A stretch of 64,000 nt of DNA from Gammaproteobacteria bacterium (GCA_018819175.1 JAHJQQ010000033.1:24495-88494); one strand, 5' to 3'; numbered from the stretch's first letter, positions 12,144 through 20,547 are shown. Numbers and translations are program-made. The notes: generated from the letters alone by a model not told the origin.

Positions 12144-12194
12144 AGGAAATTGCTCTCTGGCACCTAGTTGAAGCTTGACGTTGGGTCTGGATTG

Positions 12195-12222
12195 GGACTA
12201 AATTCGGTCCATATTCAGTCCT
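12195..12222. promoter_or_regulatory. Putative operator of the toxin-antitoxin pair
   Basis: GGACTAAATTCGGTCC (12195-12210) is a palindrome, followed by a third half-site ATTCAGTCC (12214-12222), immediately upstream of the antitoxin start. Phd/YefM antitoxins autorepress from such sites; binding here is inferred. Confidence 0.55.
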
Positions 12223-12236
12223 ATGGTATGTCGCCC

Positions 12237-12512
12237 ATGAAATACTCCACCCAGATCAAGCCTATCAGCTACCTCAAGGCGCATGCTGCCGATGTGGTTC
12301 GCGAACTCGCAGAGCAGCGTCAGCCGATGGTCATCACCCAGAATGGCGAGGCCAAACTCGTGATTCAGGATGTTAAAACCTACGAGGAGACTCAGGAGAC
12401 GCTGGCGCTGCTGAAGATTCTGGCACTGGGCAGCCGCCAGATCGAGGTGGGTAAGGTGCAGGCGGCGGGCGACGTCGTCGCGCGGTTGCGTAAGAGGGCT
12501 CAAGGCCGATGA
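12237..12512 (+). CDS. Phd/YefM-family antitoxin
   Basis: Antitoxin and likely autorepressor of a type II toxin-antitoxin module. Starting at ATG 12237 it is 91 aa: MKYSTQIKPISYLKAHAADV, then VITQNGEAKLVIQDVKTYEE, the Phd/YefM DNA-binding fold, with a C-terminal toxin-binding helix ending RKRAQGR. An ATG at 12228 would add three residues. The end overlaps the toxin start by 4 nt (ATGA), the usual coupling of these pairs. A palindrome lies just upstream. Confidence 0.88.
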   Translation: MKYSTQIKPISYLKAHAADVVRELAEQRQPMVITQNGEAKLVIQDVKTYEETQETLALLKILALGSRQIEVGKVQAAGDVVARLRKRAQGR

Positions 12513-12829
12513 CCTACAAGGTGCTGCTCACGGACGATGCTGCACGCGATCTCGAAGAACTTCATCGCTACATCGCCGAACAGGATACCCTCGACGCGGC
12601 CGACCATGTTCTAGACCGGATCGAAAAGGTATTTATGAGTCTCGCTGCATTGCCGGAGCGTGGTCATCCGCCCAAGGAACTGGCAGCACTCGGGCTGCGC
12701 GAATTCCGCGAAGTCTTTTTCAAACCCTACCGAGTGATTTACCGGCTGATCGACAAACAGGTATATGTCTATCTCATCGCCGACGGGCGGCGTGATATGC
12801 AGACGCTGCTCGCGCGGCGACTTCTTTGA
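12509..12829 (+). CDS. RelE/ParE-family toxin
   Basis: 106-residue toxin partner. MTYKVLLTDDAARDLEELHR is the ParE/RelE beta-alpha start, and LREFREVFFKPYRVIYRLID with VYVYLIADGRRDMQTLLARR is the characteristic C-terminal sheet. ParE members inhibit gyrase and RelE members cleave mRNA; sequence alone does not settle which. The partner antitoxin is 4 nt upstream by overlap, and tilS follows within 11 nt, so the module may share a transcript with it. Confidence 0.88.
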   Translation: MTYKVLLTDDAARDLEELHRYIAEQDTLDAADHVLDRIEKVFMSLAALPERGHPPKELAALGLREFREVFFKPYRVIYRLIDKQVYVYLIADGRRDMQTLLARRLL

Positions 12830-12830
12830 T

Positions 12831-12839
12831 GGGGGAAGG
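12831..12839 (+). promoter_or_regulatory. Ribosome-binding site that decides the tilS start
   Basis: GGGGGAAGG immediately precedes ATG 12841. It favours that start over TTG 12826 or ATG 12829, which overlap the toxin stop. Confidence 0.6.
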
Positions 12840-12840
12840 C

Positions 12841-14373
12841 ATGCCCTTCACTGCCGACCAAGTCATTGCCAACGTCCTCGCGCTCGCGCCGGACTCGGCG
12901 GGCTATTGGGTTGCCTACAGCGGCGGGCTCGATTCGCATGTCCTGCTGCACGCGCTGGCGGCGGTACGTGAGCAACTTCCCGCGCCGTTGGTGGCGGTGC
13001 ATGTGAATCACAATCTGCAATCTGCTGCTGCTGATTGGGATGCGCATTGTCGCGCGGTGTGCGCTGATCTAAATATCGAATACCGGTCACTGTCTGTGGA
13101 TGCACGTCACGCTAACGGCGAGAGTCCGGAAGCGGCGGCACGCGCGGCGCGCTATCGGGCCATTACGGAGTTGCTGCCGGCGGGACAGGTGTTGTTGACG
13201 GCGCATCATCAGGACGATCAAGCCGAAACCCTGCTGTTGCAATTGCTGCGTGGTGCCGGCCCCAAGGGCCTGGCGGCGATGCCGGAATCCAGTGCGTTGG
13301 GGCAAGGCCGGTTGTTGCGACCATTGCTGGCCGTGAGTCGCGCTGAATTACAGGCTTATGCCGAACAGCAAGAACTGCGCTGGATTGAAGACCCGAGCAA
13401 TGCGCAACTCGATTACGACCGTAACTATCTGCGCCACAACATCCTGCCACTGCTGCAGCAACGCTGGCCTGCCACCAGTGCGGTGTTGGCGCGCGGCGCG
13501 CGCCATCAGGCCGATGCAGCGCAGCTGTTATCTGAGCTCGCAGCGATAGATCTGCAGGACAATGAAGGTCATTCATCAACGTCCAGACATTCCGTCATTC
13601 CTACGCAGGCCGGAATCCATGTGGACACATTGCCGACGGCGGTTCTGAATCCCGGCCTACGCCGAGATGACGATTCTGTGGAAACGGGGCAGAGATCAAT
13701 TTCTTCTAGCCAAACAGAAGCAGTCCGCGGCGATCATTTGAAATCGGGCTCTGACCCCTGTTTGCCTCTGTCGGTCAGCACTGCATTAACCCTGTCCGCG
13801 CCGCGCCGCGCCAACCTGCTGCGCCATTGGCTGCATCGCTGTGGCGCGCCGGTACCCAGCGCGGCGATCCTGGCACGTATTGAACAGGACGTACTGCGGG
13901 CGGGAATGGACGCCATGCCCTGCGTCGCCTGGGGCAGTGTGTGCGTGCGGCGTTATCGCGACCAGATTTTTGTGGACAGCTATACCGACACAGCAGGCAA
14001 GGTTGCAGGCATGCTCTGGGCAGCGGATCAGCCAGTGTCCCTGGCCGGTGGTGTGTTGAGCCCCGAACCGGGGCTGGGAGTGGGTGTGGCTAGGCGCCAT
14101 TTGGCTGACAGGCCGCTGCGTATCGAGTTTCGTCGGGGTGGTGAGCGTCTGCAACCGGCGGGGCGCCGCGAGCACCATACGCTCAAGCATCTGTTTCAGG
14201 ATGCCGGTGTGCCGCCCTGGGAACGTGCACGGGTGCCGCTGCTGTATCAGGATGAGGCATTGATTGCCGTAGCAGGTTACTGGGTCTGCGAAGGGTTTCA
14301 GGCCGCCGTACAGGAGCCGGGTGTGCGTTTCAACTGGAGTCGCGCGATTGTGCCTGACGGGTCATTCTGGTAA
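12841..14373 (+). CDS. tilS: tRNA(Ile)-lysidine synthetase TilS with an in-frame repeat insertion
   Basis: Ligates lysine to C34 of tRNA-Ile2 so that it reads AUA. The 510-residue product starts MPFTADQVIANVLALAPDSA and carries the P-loop SGGLDS (27-32), the LTAHHQDDQAETLLLQLLRG motif and the C-terminal domain FRRGGERLQPAGRREHHTLK. E. coli TilS is 432 aa. The excess is largely residues about 244-308, where two inverted-repeat elements are read through in frame (RHSVIPTQAGIH...NPGLRRDDDS). Conserved sequence flanks both sides (LLSELAAIDLQ and LSAPRRANLLRHWLHRCG), so the enzyme should still fold with a surface insert. Confidence 0.95.
   Translation: MPFTADQVIANVLALAPDSAGYWVAYSGGLDSHVLLHALAAVREQLPAPLVAVHVNHNLQSAAADWDAHCRAVCADLNIEYRSLSVDARHANGESPEAAARAARYRAITELLPAGQVLLTAHHQDDQAETLLLQLLRGAGPKGLAAMPESSALGQGRLLRPLLAVSRAELQAYAEQQELRWIEDPSNAQLDYDRNYLRHNILPLLQQRWPATSAVLARGARHQADAAQLLSELAAIDLQDNEGHSSTSRHSVIPTQAGIHVDTLPTAVLNPGLRRDDDSVETGQRSISSSQTEAVRGDHLKSGSDPCLPLSVSTALTLSAPRRANLLRHWLHRCGAPVPSAAILARIEQDVLRAGMDAMPCVAWGSVCVRRYRDQIFVDSYTDTAGKVAGMLWAADQPVSLAGGVLSPEPGLGVGVARRHLADRPLRIEFRRGGERLQPAGRREHHTLKHLFQDAGVPPWERARVPLLYQDEALIAVAGYWVCEGFQAAVQEPGVRFNWSRAIVPDGSFW
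13593..13672. repeat. CGTCATTCC palindromic element in frame within tilS
   Basis: Left arm CGTCATTCCTACGCAGGCCG and right arm CGGCCTACGCCGAGATGACG form an imperfect inverted repeat. It is read in frame as SVIPTQAGIH...NPGLRRDD. Relatives of the same CGTCATTCC family appear at 19099, 35090 and 63756. Confidence 0.85.
13686..13758. repeat. GGGGCAGAG/CTCTGACCCC inverted repeat in frame within tilS
   Basis: GGGGCAGAGATCAATTT at 13686-13702 pairs imperfectly with AAATCGGGCTCTGACCCC at 13741-13758. It lies directly behind the CGTCATTCC element and is also open in the tilS frame. Confidence 0.75.
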
Positions 14374-14472
14374 GGTTCAACCCCGTCTTGTGGTGCAGTT
14401 CAGATCGCGCATCAGCAAGCATTTTGAGCCGCGATCATCGACCCTAGCCACGTCTCAGCCGTTCGGATTTCA

Positions 14473-16122
14473 ATGACTCGATATATCTTCATCACAGGTG
14501 GTGTAGTGTCCTCATTGGGCAAAGGCATCGCCTCCGCATCACTTGGCACCATTCTCGAAACGCGTGGCCTCAAGGTCACCATGCTCAAGCTGGATCCCTA
14601 CATCAATGTGGATCCCGGGACCATGAGTCCGTTCCAGCATGGTGAGGTATTCGTCACTGCCGATGGCGCCGAGACCGATCTGGATCTGGGCCATTACGAA
14701 CGCTTCGTCCGCACCACCATGGGCAAGCGCAACAATTTCACCACCGGCAAGATCTACGAGAATGTGATTCGCAAAGAGCGTCGTGGTGAATACCTCGGCG
14801 GTACCGTGCAGGTGATCCCGCACATCACAGACGAGATCAAGCGCTGCATCCGTGCCGGTGCCGAGGGTGCCGACATCGCGATGGTCGAGATCGGCGGCAC
14901 GGTGGGCGACATCGAATCACTGCCGTTCCTGGAGGCGATCCGCCAGATGGGCGTGGAACTGGGCCATGAAAAGACCCTGTTCATGCATCTGACCCTGGTG
15001 CCCTATATCGCCGCCTCGGGTGAGATCAAGACCAAGCCGACCCAGCATTCCGTCAAGGAGCTGCGCTCCATCGGTATCCAGCCGGATATCCTGATGTGCC
15101 GAGCCGACCGGCCGCTGCCGGCTGATGAGCGCCGCAAGATCGCGTTGTTCACCAATGTCGAGGAGCGTGCGGTGATTTCCGCCGTCGACACCGACAGCAT
15201 TTACAAGATTCCACTGCTGCTGCACGCGCAGCACCTCGATGACATCGTGGTCGAGAAGATGAAGATCGACGTCAAGCCGGCGGATCTTTCGGAATGGGAG
15301 CGGGTCGTCGATGATCTGACCCATCCGCAGTCGGAAGTGACCGTGGCCATGGTCGGCAAATACGTGAATCTGACCGAGTCCTACAAATCCCTGTCCGAGG
15401 CGCTGATCCATGCCGGACTGCGCGCGCGTACCAAGGTCAACATCCACTATATCGATTCCGAGCGCCTTGAGCAGGAAGGTGTCGACTTTGCAGGCGTCGA
15501 TGCGATTCTGGTGCCGGGCGGCTTCGGCGAGCGCGGTATCGAGGGCAAGATCGCTGCGGTGCGTTTTGCGCGCGAGAACAAGATTCCGTATCTCGGTATT
15601 TGCTTAGGCATGCAGGTGGCCGTGATTGAATACGCACGTCATGTGGCGGGTCTCGCCGGTGCGCACAGCACCGAGTTCCGTCCGGACACGCCGCATCCGG
15701 TGATTGCACTGATTACCGAATGGCAGACCGAGGATGGTCGCGTCGAGCGCCGCAGTGCTGATACGGATCTGGGCGGCAGCATGCGTCTGGGCGGTCAGAA
15801 ATGTCAGTTGCTGGAGGGCAGCAAGGCGCGCGAGGTCTATGGCGCGGACGTGATCGAGGAACGTCATCGTCACCGCTACGAATTCAATAACGGTTATCGT
15901 GACGTGTTGCAGAAGGCGGGCCTGGTGCTGGCCGGTAAATCACTTGATGGCAATCTGATCGAGATGATCGAGCTCAAGGATCATCCCTGGTTCATCGCCT
16001 GTCAGTTCCATCCGGAGTTCACCTCGACGCCCCGCGATGGCCACCCGCTGTTCTCCGGTTTCGTGAACGCGGCCCGTGCACAGCATGAGCGCGGACGGGT
16101 GCCGGCGGCGGCTCAGGCTTGA
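14473..16122 (+). CDS. pyrG: CTP synthase
   Basis: Makes CTP from UTP, ATP and glutamine. 549 aa (E. coli 545). N-terminal synthetase domain: TRYIFITGGVVSSLGKGIAS with the P-loop, and KLDPYINVDPGTMSPFQHGE. C-terminal class I glutamine amidotransferase: VPGGFGERGIEGKI, the nucleophile in GICLGMQVAVIEYARHVAG, and the HPEF catalytic His-Glu near the end (CQFHPEFTSTP). Lies between tilS and kdsA; a long inverted repeat follows. Confidence 0.98.
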   Translation: MTRYIFITGGVVSSLGKGIASASLGTILETRGLKVTMLKLDPYINVDPGTMSPFQHGEVFVTADGAETDLDLGHYERFVRTTMGKRNNFTTGKIYENVIRKERRGEYLGGTVQVIPHITDEIKRCIRAGAEGADIAMVEIGGTVGDIESLPFLEAIRQMGVELGHEKTLFMHLTLVPYIAASGEIKTKPTQHSVKELRSIGIQPDILMCRADRPLPADERRKIALFTNVEERAVISAVDTDSIYKIPLLLHAQHLDDIVVEKMKIDVKPADLSEWERVVDDLTHPQSEVTVAMVGKYVNLTESYKSLSEALIHAGLRARTKVNIHYIDSERLEQEGVDFAGVDAILVPGGFGERGIEGKIAAVRFARENKIPYLGICLGMQVAVIEYARHVAGLAGAHSTEFRPDTPHPVIALITEWQTEDGRVERRSADTDLGGSMRLGGQKCQLLEGSKAREVYGADVIEERHRHRYEFNNGYRDVLQKAGLVLAGKSLDGNLIEMIELKDHPWFIACQFHPEFTSTPRDGHPLFSGFVNAARAQHERGRVPAAAQA

Positions 16123-16137
16123 CCTGGTTTTTTTATG

Positions 16138-16275
16138 AACCGCCAAGACGCCAAGGTCGCCAAGAAGGAATTTTGAACCGCCAAGGCGCCAAGAACGCCA
16201 AGGCAATATTAATGAAAAGGCCTATTGGTTTTTTTTCATGAATCAATCTTGGCGTTCTTGGCGCCTTGGCGGTTC
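16138..16275. repeat. ACCGCCAAG-family inverted and direct repeats
   Basis: A perfect 28-bp inverted repeat (16175-16202 and 16248-16275, beginning GAACCGCCAAGGCGCC) with a 45-nt loop, preceded by a further direct arm at 16138-16165. The loop contains a run of eight T, so the structure could also terminate pyrG transcription. The same family lies between hom and thrC at 38025-38251. Confidence 0.9.
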
Positions 16276-16355
16276 AATAAGGTTTGTCTTCGTGTCATGG
16301 CGGTTCCCAGCGTAATCCGCGACATCGACAGTAATACTGAACATCTGGAAGCAAT

Positions 16356-17195
16356 ATGAAACTCTGCAGTTTTGATGTGGGACTCGACCAGCCGATCTTT
16401 GTGATCGCCGGGCCCTGTGTGATCGAGTCCGAGCAGCTGGCGTTGGATACCGCCGGACAGCTGAAGGAAATGACCACCAAACTGGGCATTCCCTTCATCT
16501 ACAAATCCTCCTTCGACAAGGCCAATCGCTCGTCGACCCAATCCTTTCGCGGTCTCGGCCTCGAAGAGGGCTTGCGCATTCTGCAGAAGGTGAAGGATCA
16601 GATCGGCGTGCCGGTGTTGACCGATGTGCATGAAGATACGCCATTGGATGAAGTCGCGGCGGTCGTCGATGTGTTGCAGACGCCGGCCTTTCTTTGCCGC
16701 CAGACCAATTTCATTCAGAACGTCGCACGCACCGGCAAGCCGGTGAACATCAAGAAGGGCCAGTTCCTGGCGCCCTGGGATATGCAGAACGTGGTCGACA
16801 AGGCGCGCGCGGTGGGTAACGAGCAGATCATGGTCTGCGAACGCGGCGTGTCCTTCGGTTACAACACGCTGGTCTCGGATATGCGCGGTCTGGCGATCAT
16901 GCGCGCCACCGGCTGTCCGGTGGTGTTCGATGCGACCCATTCGGTGCAACAACCGGGCGGGCAGGGTGCGACCTCCGGTGGTCAACGCGAATTCGTGCCA
17001 GTGCTGGCGCGTGCGGCGGTCGCTGCCGGCGTTGCCGGTCTGTTCATGGAAACCCATCCCGACCCGAGCAAGGCGCTGTCCGATGGCCCCAACGCCTGGC
17101 CGCTGCCGCGCATGGCGCAGTTGTTGGAGACGCTCAAGGAACTGGATGCGACCGTCAAACGCCACGGCTTCGCTGAGGCCGATCTGCTGGGTTAG
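16356..17195 (+). CDS. kdsA: 3-deoxy-8-phosphooctulonate synthase
   Basis: Condenses PEP with arabinose-5-phosphate to KDO-8-phosphate for the lipopolysaccharide inner core. 279 aa (E. coli 284). Family blocks: FVIAGPCVIESEQLALDTA, FIYKSSFDKANRSSTQSFRG, VLTDVHEDTPLDEVA, NIKKGQFLAPWDMQNVVDKA, VVFDATHSVQQPGGQGATSG and FMETHPDPSKALSDGPNAWP. Upstream GGAAGC gives a modest ribosome-binding site. The pyrG-kdsA-eno order is conserved in gammaproteobacteria. Confidence 0.97.
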   Translation: MKLCSFDVGLDQPIFVIAGPCVIESEQLALDTAGQLKEMTTKLGIPFIYKSSFDKANRSSTQSFRGLGLEEGLRILQKVKDQIGVPVLTDVHEDTPLDEVAAVVDVLQTPAFLCRQTNFIQNVARTGKPVNIKKGQFLAPWDMQNVVDKARAVGNEQIMVCERGVSFGYNTLVSDMRGLAIMRATGCPVVFDATHSVQQPGGQGATSGGQREFVPVLARAAVAAGVAGLFMETHPDPSKALSDGPNAWPLPRMAQLLETLKELDATVKRHGFAEADLLG

Positions 17196-17238
17196 GTACT
17201 GACATAGGGTGTTTCTTTCAGCTGCGTGGAACCACGAC

Positions 17239-17264
17239 GGGGACAGAGCTGAAGATCTGTCCCC
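17239..17264. repeat. GGGGACAGAG/TCTGTCCCC hairpin
   Basis: Same 26-bp hairpin as 11425-11450, including the loop GCTGAAGA, with CGTGGAACCAC beside it. It lies between kdsA and eno. Confidence 0.85.
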
Positions 17265-17326
17265 ACGGCACCGGACAGACATAGCTTTAACGATACTGAA
17301 TAACTTACTGAATAGATGGAGTAACG

Positions 17327-18607
17327 ATGTCTCAGATCAGCAATATCCGCGCCCGTGAAATCCTGGATTCCCGTGGCAATCCCACCGTCGAGGCGGATGT
17401 CATTCTGGAATCCGGCGCGGTCGGTCGCGCCGCTGTGCCGTCCGGTGCCTCGACCGGCACCCGCGAGGCGGTGGAACTGCGCGATGGAGATGCCAAACGT
17501 TATGGCGGCAAAGGCGTGCTCAAGGCCGTAGCGAATGCGAACGGTGAGATCCGCGATGCCTTGCTGGGCATGGAAGCGAGCCAGCAGGCGGACATCGACC
17601 ACAAGCTGATCGAGATGGATGGCACACCAACCAAATCACGCCTGGGTGCCAATGCCATCCTGGCTGTGTCGCTGGCGACGGCGCAGGCGGCGGCGCGCGA
17701 ACAGCAAGTGCCGCTGTATCGCATGCTGGGTGGCGCGGGCCCGTTCCAGTTGCCGGTACCGATGATGAACATCATCAACGGTGGCGCGCATGCGGACAAC
17801 AGCGTCGATATGCAGGAATTCATGATCTTGCCGGTGGGTGCTGAGAATTTCCGCGAGGCCGTGCGTTACGGTACCGAGGTGTTTCACGCCCTGAAAAAGG
17901 TGCTGAGTGGTCACAAGCTCGCGACCACGGTGGGTGATGAGGGCGGCTTCGCGCCGAACCTGTCGTCCAACGAGGCAGCCATTGAAGTCATTCTCGAGGC
18001 CATCGAGAAGGCCGGCTTCAAAGCGGGTGAAGACATCTATCTCGGTCTCGACGTCGCCAGTTCCGAATTCTACAAAGACGGTAAATATGTGCTCGCCTCC
18101 GAAGGCCGCGAGTTCAGCTCCGCCGAGTTCGTCGACTATCTGGGTGTCTGGGTCGACAAGTACCCGATCATCACCATCGAAGACGGCATGGCCGAGGACG
18201 ATTGGGATGGCTGGAAACTGCTGACCGAGAAAATGGGCGACAAGGTGCAACTGGTCGGTGACGATCTGTTTGTCACCAACCCGGCCATCCTGCAGGAAGG
18301 CATCGACAAGGGCATCGCCAATTCCATTCTGATCAAGGTGAACCAGATCGGTACGCTCACCGAGACACTGGAAGCCATCAAGCTGGCGACCGGCGCGGGC
18401 TACAGCTCGATCGTCTCGCACCGTTCCGGCGAGACCGAAGACGTGGTGATCGCCGATATCGTGGTCGGTACCACCGCGACCCAGATCAAGACCGGTTCGC
18501 TGTCGCGCTCCGATCGTGTGGCCAAGTACAACCGGTTGATGCGAATCGAAGACCAACTGCGCGATCATGCCAGCTATATCGGCCGCACTGCTTTCCGGCA
18601 TCTATAA
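17327..18607 (+). CDS. eno: Enolase
   Basis: Interconverts 2-phosphoglycerate and phosphoenolpyruvate in glycolysis and is a degradosome component in many gammaproteobacteria. 426 aa. Blocks: AREILDSRGNPTVEADVI, VPSGASTGTREAVELRDGD, the metal-binding VGDEGGFAPNLSSNEAA, IEDGMAEDDWDGWKLLTEKM, GDDLFVTNP, the catalytic Lys in ANSILIKVNQIGTLTET and VSHRSGETEDVVIADI. GGAG 9 nt before the ATG serves as ribosome-binding site. Confidence 0.98.
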   Translation: MSQISNIRAREILDSRGNPTVEADVILESGAVGRAAVPSGASTGTREAVELRDGDAKRYGGKGVLKAVANANGEIRDALLGMEASQQADIDHKLIEMDGTPTKSRLGANAILAVSLATAQAAAREQQVPLYRMLGGAGPFQLPVPMMNIINGGAHADNSVDMQEFMILPVGAENFREAVRYGTEVFHALKKVLSGHKLATTVGDEGGFAPNLSSNEAAIEVILEAIEKAGFKAGEDIYLGLDVASSEFYKDGKYVLASEGREFSSAEFVDYLGVWVDKYPIITIEDGMAEDDWDGWKLLTEKMGDKVQLVGDDLFVTNPAILQEGIDKGIANSILIKVNQIGTLTETLEAIKLATGAGYSSIVSHRSGETEDVVIADIVVGTTATQIKTGSLSRSDRVAKYNRLMRIEDQLRDHASYIGRTAFRHL

Positions 18608-18744
18608 GCGGCTGCAGCCTCAAGTGGCGCGGGCACTATGCCCGGCGTCAGATCGACAATGGAGTTATTGCGGAGTATGAGTACAGTGAATCCGTTGTCG
18701 TCCCCTCTGCGGGTTCATTAGATTCTTAAGCTCACCAAGACATT

Positions 18745-19029
18745 ATGCGGCGCTGGCTGATCGTCATATTGATAGCGCTTCTGCTCGGCTTGCAGTACAA
18801 GCTGTGGGTGGGTGACGGCAGTCTTGCGGAAGTCTGGCATCTGCACACGGCCGTGGGCGAACAACGCCTGGATAACGAGCAACTCGCCGAACGCAATGCC
18901 GCGCTGGAAGCAGAAGTGAACGACCTCAAACAGGGTCTGGATGCCGTCGAGGAGCGCGCGCGTTCCGAACTGGGCATGATCAAGGATGATGAGGTGTTCT
19001 ATCAGTTGGTCGAGCCGGAGGGGAAGTGA
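18745..19029 (+). CDS. ftsB: Cell division protein FtsB
   Basis: Small bitopic divisome protein that forms the FtsQLB complex. 94 residues: N-terminal membrane helix (about 3-19, RWLIVILIALLLGLQYKLWV), then WVGDGSLAEVW and a coiled coil EQRLDNEQLAERNAALEAEV ending in a short periplasmic tail. Length, motif GDGSLAEV and position between eno and ispD all match FtsB. The 137-bp gap after eno contains no recognisable structure. Confidence 0.93.
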   Translation: MRRWLIVILIALLLGLQYKLWVGDGSLAEVWHLHTAVGEQRLDNEQLAERNAALEAEVNDLKQGLDAVEERARSELGMIKDDEVFYQLVEPEGK

Positions 19030-19037
19030 AATAGGGG

Positions 19038-19076
19038 CTAGGAACTAGGAACTAGGAACTAGGAACTAGGAACTAG
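19038..19076. repeat. Heptanucleotide tandem repeat (CTAGGAA)x5
   Basis: Five exact CTAGGAA units from 19038 to 19072 followed by CTAG, in the ftsB-ispD gap. Such a short-unit array can vary in copy number by slippage. Confidence 0.95.
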
Positions 19077-19098
19077 AACAACCTAAGGAAACTCTGAG

Positions 19099-19136
19099 TA
19101 AGCCGTCATTCCGGCATTCGCCGGAATGACGGCTTA
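19099..19136. repeat. CGTCATTCCGG perfect palindrome
   Basis: A 16-bp perfect stem (TAAGCCGTCATTCCGG) with a 6-nt loop CATTCG. It is a minimal member of the CGTCATTCC family, preceded by CTAAGGAAACTCTGAG, the degenerate end seen in the AAGGAACCTCTGA elements. Confidence 0.9.
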
Positions 19137-19202
19137 GTAAATGATCGGAGGTTCCATAATCTTATTTACCCTAGCCTCTAATCTCCAGCCCCAACAAAAC
19201 AC

Positions 19203-19922
19203 ATGACTACACATCCCGCTACTTCACCAAGACTCTGGGCCATCGTACCGGCCGCCGGCAGTGGCCGGCGCATGGGCGCGGATATCCCCAAACAGTATCT
19301 CTCACTCGCTGGTCGCACGGTGCTGGAACATAGCCTCGCGGCGCTGGATTCGATAACCGGGTTGGTCGGGATCGTGGTGGCCATTACCTCGGGTGACTCA
19401 CGCTGGTCAGGATTGAATCTAAACCTTCGCACACCGGTGACGACAGCGCCCGGTGGAGCCGAACGTGCCGATTCGGTTGCCAATGCGCTCACGCAACTCA
19501 GCCAGCAGGCGGCCCCTGAGGATTGGGTACTGGTGCACGATGCGGCGCGACCTTGCGTGCGCACGAATGATCTGCAGCTGCTTATTGCGCAGCTGTCCGA
19601 TGATCCGGTCGGCGGGCTGCTCGCGATACCCGTACGCGATACTATGAAGCAGGCGGACGCCGAACTGCATTGTGTGGCAACGCTTGATCGCGCTAGGCTC
19701 TGGCATGCGCTCACACCCCAGATGTTCCGGTTTGGCTTGTTGCGTGACGCGCTGACAGCGGCACAGGCCGCGGGTGTGAATGTGACCGACGAGGCGTCCG
19801 CCATGGAACATGCCGGTCATCGGCCACGGCTGATTGAGGGACATGCCGACAATATCAAAATCACCCGGCCCGAGGACCTTGCCTTGGCCGAGTTCTATCT
19901 GACACAGCAGGGGCGGAAATGA
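19203..19922 (+). CDS. ispD: 2-C-methyl-D-erythritol 4-phosphate cytidylyltransferase
   Basis: Third MEP-pathway step: couples CTP to methylerythritol phosphate. 239 aa (E. coli 236). N-terminal LWAIVPAAGSGRRMGADIPK carries the nucleotide-binding loop, followed by QYLSLAGRTVLEHSL, VLVHDAARPCVRTNDL and a C-terminal VTDEASAMEHAGHRPRLIEG with NIKITRPEDLALAE. The stop overlaps the ispF ATG by 4 nt, so the two consecutive enzymes are translationally coupled. Confidence 0.97.
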   Translation: MTTHPATSPRLWAIVPAAGSGRRMGADIPKQYLSLAGRTVLEHSLAALDSITGLVGIVVAITSGDSRWSGLNLNLRTPVTTAPGGAERADSVANALTQLSQQAAPEDWVLVHDAARPCVRTNDLQLLIAQLSDDPVGGLLAIPVRDTMKQADAELHCVATLDRARLWHALTPQMFRFGLLRDALTAAQAAGVNVTDEASAMEHAGHRPRLIEGHADNIKITRPEDLALAEFYLTQQGRK

Positions 19923-20401
19923 GAATCGGCCAGGGTTTCGATGCGCATGCCTTTCGCGAAGGCGGACGTCTGGTGCTGGGTGGGGTGGAGATTCCGCACA
20001 CGCACAGTCTCGCGGCGCATTCCGATGGTGATGTCGTGCTGCATGCGCTGTGTGATGCGTTGCTAGGCGCGGCCGGACTTGGCGACATCGGTCAGCACTT
20101 CCCCGATACCGATCCGACTTTCAAAGGCATCGACAGCCGCAAACTGCTCGCGCAAGTGATGCAGCTCTTAAAAGTGCGCCGCCTGTGTGTGAGCAATGCC
20201 GATCTGACCATTATCGCCCAGGCACCGAAGCTGGCGCCGTACCGGGATGATATGCGCGCGCTGATCGCGCGTGACCTGCGGGTGAACAGTACCGATGTCA
20301 ATATCAAGGCGACCACCACCGAGCAGATGGGTTTCACCGGGCGCAAGGAAGGTATCGCGGCGCTTGCTGTGGTGTTGCTTGAGTTTGAGGTTCAAACCTG
20401 A
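19919..20401 (+). CDS. ispF: 2-C-methyl-D-erythritol 2,4-cyclodiphosphate synthase
   Basis: Forms the cyclic diphosphate of the MEP isoprenoid pathway. 160 aa trimer-forming enzyme with MRIGQGFDAHAFREGGRLVL (Zn ligands Asp-x-His), SLAAHSDGDVVLHALCDALL and DIGQHFPDTDPTFKGIDSR; C-terminal KATTTEQMGFTGRKEGIAAL. Overlaps ispD by ATGA. Confidence 0.97.
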   Translation: MRIGQGFDAHAFREGGRLVLGGVEIPHTHSLAAHSDGDVVLHALCDALLGAAGLGDIGQHFPDTDPTFKGIDSRKLLAQVMQLLKVRRLCVSNADLTIIAQAPKLAPYRDDMRALIARDLRVNSTDVNIKATTTEQMGFTGRKEGIAALAVVLLEFEVQT

Positions 20402-20471
20402 ATAGCGTCAATTAGCGACGCCATGATTGACTCTACCTGGCGCAGGCTGGGATCACACGAAAACCTTTTCA

Positions 20472-20547
20472 ACACAAAGGCGCCGAAGTCGCGCGAAGTA
20501 AGATTTTATTCATTTTACCTTTGCGCGCCTTCGGCGCCTTCGTGTTT
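20472..20547. repeat. AACACAAAGGCGCCGAAG inverted repeat
   Basis: Near-perfect arms at 20472-20489 and 20530-20547 (AACACAAAGGCGCCGAAG against CTTCGGCGCCTTCGTGTT). Lies in the ispF-truD gap, the rest of which shows nothing else. A related half-element with TTCGTGTCCTTCGTGG is at about 39760-39790. Confidence 0.8.

Larger units (their letters stand above)
11483..12165 (+). mobile_element. REP-associated transposase unit bounded by inverted repeats
   Basis: The transposase remnant is enclosed by imperfect inverted repeats at 11483-11504 (AGGTGCCAGAGACCAATTCT) and 12142-12165 (GGAAATTGCTCTCTGGCACC). This GTGCCAGAG-type end commonly borders Y1-transposase (IS200/REP-associated) genes in proteobacteria. 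Confidence 0.75.
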
